A stretch of DNA of 17,285 nucleotides from CAYGZA01 sp964354135 (GTDB lineage Bacteria; Planctomycetota; Planctomycetia; Pirellulales; Thermoguttaceae). The stretch covers positions 1 through 17,285 of the forward strand of contig CAYGZA010000110.1 of NCBI GenBank assembly GCA_964354135.1. Direction: 5' to 3'. The translations under genes were made by a program, and so were the position numbers. The notes under the pieces are model-generated. The model did not search any database and had not been told where the DNA came from. It saw nothing but the letters and a program-made list of their open reading frames with translations. This document shows, piece by piece, positions 1 through 6,310 of this stretch (its first letter is position 1; each line of letters opens with the position of its first letter).

Positions 1-2556
1 GGTCTCCAGAATGTTCCATTCCTGGCCGTTGTAGCTGGGGATCCAGTTGACGTACGGGCTGCCGCGGCCGCCCTGGTTCTCGCGGGCCAGGCAGTCGTAA
101 GAGACGTTGAAGAAGTCGGTCTTGCCGCCGGTCAGGTCGATCCGCTTGGGCGGGGTGACCGAGTCGTGGCACTTGGTGCAATGCCGGTCGAGCACCGGCT
201 GGACGATGCGGGAGTAATCGAAGCCCCCAATGCCCCATTCCGGCGGCTGGAGGTCCCTTGGCGGCGTGGAGTAAGCTAGTAGGGCAGGCGTCTCGCCTGC
301 ATTTCCTCGGGGCAGGCGAGACGCCTGCCCTACTGGGACATTGGGCCGCGAGGCCTGCAGGCGGTGCTCGTGGCAGCCGACGCACCCCTGCACTTCGCCC
401 GGCATCAGGTGCGTGAAGCTCCGCATCCGCTGCACGGTCCGGCCTTCGGCGTCCAGGGCCATGAAGTAGAGCGGCGTCCCGGCCGGGACGCGGAAGCAGG
501 CCGAGCCGTCGGGCTCGACCGGCACGTCGCCCAGCACGATCTTGCCGGCGTAGGTCGCCCCGCACGAGATCACCGGGAACTGGAACCCGAACGCCCGCAG
601 GCTCGGGTCGATCCGCACCGTCTTGGGCATCTCGCGGACCACGCGGATCGTTTTCACTTCGCCGCGCCGGACGTAGGGCTCCAGGCCGTTGTAGATGTCC
701 TGGACGAAGAGCGTGGCGTAACCGTCGGAATGCTCCGGGAGCATCGACGGGATGACGGGCGGCCGGAACCGCGGCCGGATCGGCTGCGCCGAGAAGTGCT
801 GCATCCCGTTTTCCGGCGCCGGCAAGGCCACCGATTGGCACTCGCCCGAGAGCGTCCGCACCAGGACCGGCCCGCGGGCCGAGACCAGGAAGCGGGCGGA
901 GTCCAACGGCAGGGGGCAACTATAGAGCTTGGCGCCCTCGAAGTTGCCGCAGCCTTCGTTGACCTTCGGCACGGGGACGTCGGGCGTGACGTTGACGATT
1001 GCGTCCTGGGCGTTGACGCCCCTGGAGCGGTCGATCACGCCGATGGCCCCGCGGGCCGGCCCGTTGTGGCCGGTCATCGTGCAGAGGATGCTCGTGCTGC
1101 CGGGGATCGAGCGGGCCTCCATGAACGTGGCCGGCGAGATCACGCGGTTCCCGAAGAAGCCCAAGAGGCCGGTGCCGTCGGGGTTGATCGTCCAGAGGCT
1201 CTGGATGGGAATGGCCGGCCGGTCCACGTATTCCCAGCGGCTATAGATGATCCGCCCGTCGTCGAGCACGACGGGGGTGAAGTCGTTGAGGTAATTGGCC
1301 GAGATGCGGCGGAGCCCTGAGCCGTCCGGGTTCATGCGGTGGAGGATGCCCACCGGGGCGTGCCAGCAGTAGGCGAACTGCGGGGCCCGGGTGCTCAGGA
1401 AGGCGATCCCGCCGTCGGGGAGCCAGCAGCCGTTGTAGTCGTGCCAGGGGCCCTTGGTGAGTTGCGTGAGTCCCGAGCCGTCCGCATGGATCGTCCAGAG
1501 GTGGTAGCCCTCGTCCTGCTTCTGCCGCCAACTGAAGAGGATCTTCGTGCCGTCGTAGGAGAGGTCGCAGTCGAGGATCTGGCCGGTGGGCGACTCGACC
1601 AGAAGCTGCGGCCTAGCCTTGGGGTCCTTGAGCGAGGCGACGTACAGCCCGCCGCCGGCCCGAAAGCCCTCGTAGTGATACGTGTAGACGTGCGTGGCGT
1701 CGATCTCGTGCCGCCGGATGACGACCGCCTTGTCCAGGTCGAACAGGAGCACGTCGCGTTCCAGTTGCTCCATGTCCTCCTGGACCTTTTCGAGCCGCTC
1801 CTCGGCCGCCGGGTCGTTGCCGCCCGCCTGGGCCTCGGCCAGGGACTTTTCCAGGGTTCCCAGCCAGGCAAGGTGCTCGCCGGCTTGGGCGTACTTCGGC
1901 CCGTGGAGGCCGATGAGCCGATCGATCAATGTCCGGACGTGCTTGGGGTCCGCCTTCTCGACCCACGGCATCTGGGACGCCACGCCGTTGGCCTGGGCGG
2001 TGAGCTTGGCGATTTCGCTCTTCGAGAGGCTCCGAGAGAATGCCTGGATTTCCAACGCGCCGGGGTTGAACCCGCCATGAGAGCTGACGAACTTGAAGGT
2101 GACCTTCGAGACCTGGCTCTTGGGGATTTGGACTCGCTGCGGGCCGTGGATCATCTGGAAGGCGCCCTTGGCGGCCGGCGTCTTGGAGTCGTCCAGGTAG
2201 ACCTCGTAGTCCTTCCAGCACTCGTTGATGAACCAGGTGGTGCGGCCCCAGTAGACCAGCTCGGCCAGCTCGACCGGCTTGTCCCATTGGAGGCGGAACT
2301 CGGCCTGGTCGCCGGACTTGGCCTTCAGCACGCACCACGCGGCGCTGAGATCGGCCGCCGCGCTCCCCGCCGCCGGGATCTTGCCGTCGATGGCGAATTG
2401 GGCCAGGTATTGGGCGTTGTGCTCCGAGCTGGCCCATGCCTTGGCCTTCCGGGCGATGTTCTGCGGCGGGGCGGCGTGTGCCGTCGGCGCCAAGAGCCCA
2501 AAGAGACCGAGTCCTAGACTCACCATCGCAAGCAGACCCAGAGCGCGCGACGTCAT
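1..2556 (-). CDS. HzsA-related secreted c-type cytochrome, partial (C-terminus beyond left edge)
   Basis: An open frame of 852 codons starts at ATG 2556 and is still open at base 1. A GGGAG ribosome site lies 7 nt upstream, and residues 1-28 form a signal peptide (hydrophobic LGLLAMVSLGLGLFGLL, then AHA). Residues about 30-175 resemble a discoidin/F5-8C galactose-binding domain. A short charged, coiled-coil-like stretch lies near 235-270, and TolB-like propeller blades follow (DGTKILFSW, MNPDGSGLRRIS, INPDGTGLLGFF). The region before residue 725 has the conserved look of the HZS_alpha middle domain (VPVEPDGSACFRVPAGTPLYF). Two haem c sites follow: CVGCH at 725-729 and CTKCH at 793-797. This is the arrangement of planctomycete proteins named HzsA-related. 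The family is much wider than anammox, so it is no evidence for hydrazine synthesis; an electron-transfer or redox enzyme outside the cytoplasm is the safe reading. Residues about 741-760 are encoded by an inserted REP doublet. The gene is divergent from the epimerase gene. Confidence 0.86.
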   Translation of the reverse strand, partial: MTSRALGLLAMVSLGLGLFGLLAPTAHAAPPQNIARKAKAWASSEHNAQYLAQFAIDGKIPAAGSAAADLSAAWCVLKAKSGDQAEFRLQWDKPVELAELVYWGRTTWFINECWKDYEVYLDDSKTPAAKGAFQMIHGPQRVQIPKSQVSKVTFKFVSSHGGFNPGALEIQAFSRSLSKSEIAKLTAQANGVASQMPWVEKADPKHVRTLIDRLIGLHGPKYAQAGEHLAWLGTLEKSLAEAQAGGNDPAAEERLEKVQEDMEQLERDVLLFDLDKAVVIRRHEIDATHVYTYHYEGFRAGGGLYVASLKDPKARPQLLVESPTGQILDCDLSYDGTKILFSWRQKQDEGYHLWTIHADGSGLTQLTKGPWHDYNGCWLPDGGIAFLSTRAPQFAYCWHAPVGILHRMNPDGSGLRRISANYLNDFTPVVLDDGRIIYSRWEYVDRPAIPIQSLWTINPDGTGLLGFFGNRVISPATFMEARSIPGSTSILCTMTGHNGPARGAIGVIDRSRGVNAQDAIVNVTPDVPVPKVNEGCGNFEGAKLYSCPLPLDSARFLVSARGPVLVRTLSGECQSVALPAPENGMQHFSAQPIRPRFRPPVIPSMLPEHSDGYATLFVQDIYNGLEPYVRRGEVKTIRVVREMPKTVRIDPSLRAFGFQFPVISCGATYAGKIVLGDVPVEPDGSACFRVPAGTPLYFMALDAEGRTVQRMRSFTHLMPGEVQGCVGCHEHRLQASRPNVPVGQASRLPRGNAGETPALLAYSTPPRDLQPPEWGIGGFDYSRIVQPVLDRHCTKCHDSVTPPKRIDLTGGKTDFFNVSYDCLARENQGGRGSPYVNWIPSYNGQEWNILET
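278..334. repeat. Inverted REP doublet inserted in frame in the HzsA-related gene
   Basis: Two perfect 23-nt arms (278-300 and 312-334) are inverted around an 11-nt spacer. Each arm is itself a hairpin with core GCAGGCGTCTCGCCTGC (7-bp stem, 3-nt loop), preceded at its outer foot by GTAG. A GTAG foot next to a hairpin is the hallmark of REP sequences recognised by RAYT transposases. The element is 57 nt, exactly 19 codons, has no stop in the coding frame and adds the peptide GQASRLPRGNAGETPALL between the two haem motifs. Confidence 0.85.
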
Positions 2557-2699
2557 GTCATCTCTCCCAACAAAACGCCTCTTGGAAACCACCTCGCGGC
2601 GGCAGTTCAACTCATCAACTTAACTCGTTATCTCGCGAGCAGCGCGTCCCATCCTAACCCAATCGGGGGAAGTCTGCAACCGGAAGGGTGTGGCGGTTT

Positions 2700-2756
2700 T
2701 TGTGGTGCAGCCGTCTCGGCTGCACGCCCCTTGCAGGCGGGACGCCTGCACCACAA
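2700..2756. repeat. Inverted REP doublet with compensatory changes
   Basis: Arms 2700-2724 and 2732-2756 are inverted copies around a 7-nt spacer. The left hairpin core is GCAGCCGTCTCGGCTGC and the right one, read on the minus strand, is GCAGGCGTCCCGCCTGC. They differ by a C-G to G-C swap that keeps both stems paired, plus one loop change. The foot is GTGG, not GTAG. The core is shared with the doublet inside the HzsA-related gene, so the two belong to related REP families. The element lies upstream of both divergent genes and has no U-tract that would suggest an intrinsic terminator. Confidence 0.8.
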
Positions 2757-2825
2757 CAGATGAAGGTTGAGCCCGTGGTTCAGGAATCCTAAAGTGGCAG
2801 TTCATATTCCTCATGACCGGCTGTG

Positions 2826-2855
2826 TTGACCGCGCGGCCCGCCCAGTTTCATAAT
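2826..2855 (+). promoter_or_regulatory. Candidate sigma70-type promoter for the aldose epimerase gene
   Basis: TTGACC (2826-2831) and CATAAT (2850-2855) are separated by 18 nt, each matching five of six consensus positions. The -10 box ends 92 nt before the GTG start at 2948. Both boxes stand out as AT-richer than the surrounding GC-rich DNA. This is a sequence match only; planctomycete promoters are not always of this type. Confidence 0.4.
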
Positions 2856-2947
2856 GGTGCTGTCGGAAAGGGGCGGCCGGAGCCGATGGAGGTGGATCCG
2901 TCGGCAGAATCGCATACATTGCACACCTCCAAGAAAGGAACGCCGCC

Positions 2948-4120
2948 GTGCAACGGTCCAAACTGCGTGCTCGTTTGCCGATGATCGCCGCCGTGCTGTT
3001 CTGGGCGATGGCCGGACTCGGAGTGCCGGGCGGCCGGTCCTCTCGGGCGGAAGACCTCGTTGGCGCGCGTGTAGGGAGCAAGAAAATGAGCGTCGAGAAG
3101 GAGCCTTTCGGGAAAACGCGGGACGGGAGCGGCGTGGACTTGTACACCTTGTCGAGCCCCGGCGGCATAACGGTCAAGGTGATGACCTTCGGGGCCACGC
3201 TGGTCTCGGTCCAGGTGCCGGACCGCGAGGGCGAGCGCGGTGAAGTGACGCTGAACATGGACTCGTTCGCCGAGTACGCCAAGGGGCATCCGTGCTTCGG
3301 CTCGATCTGCGGCCGCTACGCCAACCGGATCGCCGGGGGCAAGTTTACGCTCGACGGCGTCGAATACACCCTCGCCCGCAACAACGGGCCCAACCACCTC
3401 CACGGCGGACGCGTCGGCTTCGACAAGGTGAGCTGGGCGGCCGAGCCGGTCGAGGGCAAGGGTTCGGTGGGCGTGAAGCTCACTTACATAAGCCGCGACG
3501 GCGAAGAGGGCTATCCGGGCACGCTCACCGCCACCGTCACATACACGCTCACCGCCGATAACCAACTCAAGATGGACTACACCGCGGTGACCGATAAGCC
3601 GACGGTGCTCAACCTTACGAACCACGCGTACTGGAACCTGGCCGGCTCGGGCGACGTGCTGGGACACGAGCTACGGCTCCACGCCGACCGCTACTTGCCG
3701 GTCGATCCGGGCCTGATCCCGCTAGGCGAGCTGAAGCCCGTCCAGGGCACGCCCATGGATTTCACCAAGCCGATGACGATCGGCTCCCGCATCGGCCAGG
3801 TGCCGGGCGGGTACGACCACTGCTACGTGCTGAACAAGGGGAAGCCGGGCGAGCTTTCGCTGGCGGCCCGCCTATCCGATCCGAAGAGCGGCCGGGTGAT
3901 GGAGGTTTTCACCACGCAGCCCGGCGTGCAGATCTACACGGCCAACGGCCTGAACATGAAGAAGCCCGGCGGCGTGGTCTACGGCAGGCACTACGGCGTG
4001 TGCCTGGAGACGCAGCACTTCCCCGATTCGCCCAACAAGCCGGACTTCCCCCCAACCGTGCTCCGCCCCGGCGAGACGTTTCGAGAGACGACCATTCACA
4101 AGTTCGGAGTCCAGAAGTAG
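2948..4120 (+). CDS. galM: Aldose 1-epimerase (galactose mutarotase), exported
   Basis: A 390-residue protein that interconverts the alpha and beta anomers of aldoses. The start is GTG 2948, with AAGGAA 7 nt upstream. Residues 1-35 look like a signal peptide (RSKLRARL, hydrophobic AAVLFWAMAGLG, then RA), so the enzyme probably acts outside the cytoplasm, unlike the classical cytosolic GalM. Family landmarks are all present: FGATL (81-85), GRYANRIAGGKF (122-133), NHLHGG with catalytic-type His152, NLTNHAYWNL with His226, GYDH with Asp290, and the C-terminal CLETQHFPDSPN with catalytic Glu354. Full length for the family once the leader is removed. The internal ATG at 3086 would give a leaderless form but lacks the upstream context of the GTG. 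The TAG stop (4118-4120) touches the left REP of the RAYT unit, so that hairpin may lie in the 3' end of this transcript. Confidence 0.93.
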   Translation: MQRSKLRARLPMIAAVLFWAMAGLGVPGGRSSRAEDLVGARVGSKKMSVEKEPFGKTRDGSGVDLYTLSSPGGITVKVMTFGATLVSVQVPDREGERGEVTLNMDSFAEYAKGHPCFGSICGRYANRIAGGKFTLDGVEYTLARNNGPNHLHGGRVGFDKVSWAAEPVEGKGSVGVKLTYISRDGEEGYPGTLTATVTYTLTADNQLKMDYTAVTDKPTVLNLTNHAYWNLAGSGDVLGHELRLHADRYLPVDPGLIPLGELKPVQGTPMDFTKPMTIGSRIGQVPGGYDHCYVLNKGKPGELSLAARLSDPKSGRVMEVFTTQPGVQIYTANGLNMKKPGGVVYGRHYGVCLETQHFPDSPNKPDFPPTVLRPGETFRETTIHKFGVQK

Positions 4121-4144
4121 CGTAGCGGCGGGGCTTGCCCCGCG
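4120..4144 (+). repeat. Left REP of the RAYT unit
   Basis: 25 nt, perfectly inverted relative to 4875-4899. GTAG lies at 4122-4125, followed by the palindrome GCGGGGCTTGCCCCGC (7-bp stem, 2-nt loop) ending at 4143. The first base overlaps the last base of the epimerase stop codon. Confidence 0.9.
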
Positions 4145-4221
4145 ATGGTTCCACGTGCAGCCGGCTCACCGGCGGCCTCAAGCAAGCCACTCGCGTTAAC
4201 GTGCTTTGGAGTCGGACCGCC

Positions 4222-4839
4222 GTGGAAAGAATCCGCGCATACCACGCGATCATCACGGCCTATGGGTTCTGGCTTCCCAACGATCCCCGGGGATCGTGGT
4301 CGGACTGGATTCGCCAGTGGGAACTGCTGCGTTACGGGCCAGCAACGAAGGTGGCGACGCGCCGGTCTCTGGCGGCCCGCACGCACGATCCGCGTTTGCG
4401 CCAAGACGCCAAGTCCGCATTGCGCTATCCGCCGGTCTCCTTCAACGGGCGTCAGGCACTGGCAGTAGCGACCGGTTTCAAGCGCGCGATTGAGGAGTCC
4501 GGGTATGTCGTGCATGCGTGCTGCATCTTGCCGGAGCACGCTCACTTCGTGGTCGCCCGCCACGCTTACCGCATTGAACGGATTGTCGGACACTTGAAGG
4601 GACGCGCGACACAAGAACTGGCTGCCGAGGGCCTCCATCCGCTCTTCGACTACCGCCAGGCAAGTGGCGATATTCCGTCGCCGTGGGCTCGGAAGGGATG
4701 GTCGGTGTTCTTGCACACCGACGAAGAGATCCGGCGGGCGATTGACTACGTGCAGCGGAATCCGCTCAAGGAAAGAAAACGCCTCCAACGATGGTCATTC
4801 GTCGTGTCGTTCGACGCGCGGGAATCGACGCTGCGGTAG
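4222..4839 (+). CDS. REP-associated tyrosine transposase (RAYT), Y1/HUH family
   Basis: A 205-residue protein from GTG 4222, with GGAG at 4208-4211, 10 nt upstream. The start suits the family, since the conserved part begins at once (YHAIITAYGFWLPNDPRG). An in-frame GTG at 4201 is an alternative. The longest possible frame starts at a TTG inside the left REP and is unlikely. The HUH-type metal motif is EHAHFVV (His106, His108). The candidate catalytic tyrosine is Tyr176 in IDYVQRNPLKE, about 70 residues later as in other Y1 enzymes. SPWARKGW and the C-terminal RWSFV are typical of this RAYT branch. By family knowledge it nicks single-stranded REP DNA at the foot of the hairpin. The frame is intact with both His and the Tyr, so it may be active. 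It is flanked by its own likely substrates. Confidence 0.9.
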   Translation: MERIRAYHAIITAYGFWLPNDPRGSWSDWIRQWELLRYGPATKVATRRSLAARTHDPRLRQDAKSALRYPPVSFNGRQALAVATGFKRAIEESGYVVHACCILPEHAHFVVARHAYRIERIVGHLKGRATQELAAEGLHPLFDYRQASGDIPSPWARKGWSVFLHTDEEIRRAIDYVQRNPLKERKRLQRWSFVVSFDARESTLR

Positions 4840-4874
4840 TGATCGCGCCGGCAATCGGAGAAGTGCGGCTGAAG

Positions 4875-4899
4875 CGCGGGGCAAGCCCCGCCGCTACGC
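4875..4899 (-). repeat. Right REP of the RAYT unit (inverted)
   Basis: Perfect inverted copy of 4120-4144, starting 36 nt after the transposase stop. The GTAG foot reads on the minus strand at 4897-4894. It ends 9 nt before the stop codon of the minus-strand oxidoreductase, so it would be in that gene's 3' region too. Confidence 0.9.
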
Positions 4900-4908
4900 A
4901 TGGCTGTT

Positions 4909-6255
4909 CTATGCAGTCGGATACTCCCACGGCTTGCGGTATTCGCGCCTCAGGAGCTTGTTGGCCTCGGGATCGCCGACGCACTGTTCGTTCCGGCCGT
5001 CCCACTCGATGCCGCGGCCGAGCTTGTAGCTGAGCATCCCCAGCAGGGCGACGTTGGTCGAGTAGTGGACCTTCTCGATGTCGCAGACGGGCGTTCGGCC
5101 GGTCTCGATCGCACCCAAAAAGTCGGCCCAGAGTTCCTTGATGTTCTGGTCGTCCGGCTTGCCGAGCTGCGGGTCTTCGTGGATCGGCGGCTGGCGCGAA
5201 TCCACCGGGTAGAAAGTCCATCCCTGCTGCCAAGCCATGTGGAAGGTGCCCTTCTCGCCGTAGAAGTAGCAGCCGACCGACTCGCCTTTCTCGGCGTTGT
5301 TGCCGGCGAACTGGCGGTGCTCCCAGGTCACGTCGAACCCGTCGAACTGGTAGGTGGCGAGCTGGTGATCGGGGGCGTCGCTGGTCTGCTCTTCCTTGGT
5401 GAGGATGGGCGGGCCCTTAATCGGGCGGCCGCCCACGGAAAAGACCTTCTTGGGGTATTTCTCCCCGGTGATCCAGAGGATCTGGTCCATCCAGTGAATG
5501 CCCCAATCGCCGAGCGTGCCGTTGGCGTAGTCGAGATAGCCGCGGAAGCCGCGGGGATGGATGGCGCCGCCCCACGGGTTGCCGGGGTCGCCGTTGAAGG
5601 GCCGCACCGGGGCCGGGCCGCACCAGAAGTCCCAGTCCAGGCCTTTGGGCGGATCGACGTTCTTGTGCGGGCGTTCCGGGCCGCCGCCGTAGTGGACGAA
5701 CGCCCGAACCATGCCGATCTTCCCGAGCTTGCCGGAGCGGATGAACTCGCGGCCGCTCACGTTGTGCGGCGAAACGCGGCGGTGCGTCCCCACCTGGACC
5801 ACGCGGCCGGTCGCCCGGGCGGCGTTGACCATCGCCCGGCCTTCCATGACGGTGTGCCCGATCGGCTTCTCGACGTACACGTGGGCCCCGGCCCTCACGG
5901 CGGCGATCATCGCAAGCGGATGCCAGTGGTCGGGCGTGCCGACGATCACGATTTCCGGCTTCTCCTTTTCCAGAAGCTCGCGGAAGTCGCCGTACTTTTT
6001 GGGCGTCCGGCCGGTGAGCTTCTCCACGTCGGCGACGGCCGGGTCGAGCTGGTTCCGGTCCACGTCGCACATCGCCACGACGCTCGACTGGCCCGCCTTG
6101 ACGGCCACGCGGAGGATGTTCATGCCCCACCAGCCGGTCCCCACGAGGGCCGTCTTGTACTTCTTCTCCTTCTCGGCACCGCGGACGGCGGGCACGGCCA
6201 CCGAAAGACCGGCCGCCGCCGAAGCCGCCAGAAACTCACGACGCGATAGACTCAC
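4909..6255 (-). CDS. Gfo/Idh/MocA-family NAD(P)-dependent oxidoreductase with Tat-type leader
   Basis: A 448-residue protein from GTG 6255. The start is set by AAGGAG (6264-6269), 8 nt upstream, and by the leader that begins there, SRREFLAASAAAGL, with twin arginines at 5-6. A longer frame from 6417 would overlap the upstream M50 gene and is rejected. The Rossmann nucleotide site is VGTGWWGMN (38-46). TPDHWH (107-112) and EKPIGHT (129-135) are family hallmarks, Lys130 being the conserved lysine. The C-terminal half has GDWGIHWMDQILWITG, common in planctomycete members that act on sugars, cyclitols or glycosides. The substrate cannot be told. Planctomycetes carry many such Tat-exported paralogues. 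The 55-nt gap to the upstream M50 gene could mean co-transcription, but a good ribosome site suggests independent translation. It converges with the epimerase and RAYT genes. Confidence 0.92.
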   Translation of the reverse strand: MSLSRREFLAASAAAGLSVAVPAVRGAEKEKKYKTALVGTGWWGMNILRVAVKAGQSSVVAMCDVDRNQLDPAVADVEKLTGRTPKKYGDFRELLEKEKPEIVIVGTPDHWHPLAMIAAVRAGAHVYVEKPIGHTVMEGRAMVNAARATGRVVQVGTHRRVSPHNVSGREFIRSGKLGKIGMVRAFVHYGGGPERPHKNVDPPKGLDWDFWCGPAPVRPFNGDPGNPWGGAIHPRGFRGYLDYANGTLGDWGIHWMDQILWITGEKYPKKVFSVGGRPIKGPPILTKEEQTSDAPDHQLATYQFDGFDVTWEHRQFAGNNAEKGESVGCYFYGEKGTFHMAWQQGWTFYPVDSRQPPIHEDPQLGKPDDQNIKELWADFLGAIETGRTPVCDIEKVHYSTNVALLGMLSYKLGRGIEWDGRNEQCVGDPEANKLLRREYRKPWEYPTA

Positions 6256-6263
6256 GGCTGTTT

Positions 6264-6269
6264 CTCCTT
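6264..6269 (-). promoter_or_regulatory. Ribosome binding site deciding the oxidoreductase start
   Basis: AAGGAG on the minus strand, 8 nt before GTG 6255. It fixes the start after an otherwise open frame that runs back to 6417 inside the neighbouring gene. Confidence 0.75.
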
Positions 6270-6310
6270 TGAGTGAGAAAGAGGGGACGCAGCTCCTTAT
6301 CCAGGGCTTT

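Larger units (their letters stand above)
2557..2947. other. Divergent intergenic region (391 nt)
   Basis: No convincing gene is present. The region separates the divergent HzsA-related (minus) and aldose epimerase (plus) genes. It holds the minus-strand ribosome site at 2564-2568, an imperfect REP doublet at 2700-2756, a sigma70-like promoter candidate at 2826-2855 and the plus-strand ribosome site AAGGAA at 2935-2940. A small inverted repeat AGGAAT/ATTCCT lies near 2782-2811. I could not identify a convincing promoter for the minus-strand gene. Confidence 0.7.
4120..4899 (+). mobile_element. RAYT-REP unit between convergent genes
   Basis: A tyrosine-transposase gene of the RAYT (TnpA_REP, Y1) family lies between two perfect 25-nt inverted REP copies at 4120-4144 and 4875-4899. 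Each REP has a GTAG foot and a hairpin with core GCGGGGCTTGCCCCGC. RAYTs are usually domesticated single-copy genes flanked by the REPs they recognise. No target-site duplication is visible, as expected for HUH enzymes. The unit sits exactly between the stop codons of the aldose epimerase (4120) and the oxidoreductase (4909), a typical REP location. Confidence 0.87.

Noticed and set aside
364..2517. Plus-strand frames at 364-1320 and 1339-2517
   Set aside because: Both lie opposite the HzsA-related gene, which has a signal peptide, ribosome site and two haem motifs in its own frame.
1..2556. True hydrazine synthase alpha subunit, implying anammox metabolism
   Set aside because: HzsA-related proteins are widespread in non-anammox planctomycetes. 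No HzsB/C, Hdh or other anammox genes are next to it, and the domain order includes a discoidin-like part.
4160..4173. Small hairpin GCCGG/CCGGC after the left REP
   Set aside because: Only 5 bp with a 4-nt loop, expected by chance at this GC content, and without a GTAG foot.
4135..4221. RAYT start at the TTG inside the left REP or at ATG 4145
   Set aside because: TTG 4135 lies in the hairpin, and ATG 4145 is in a different frame. GTG 4222 has a ribosome site and begins right at the conserved domain.
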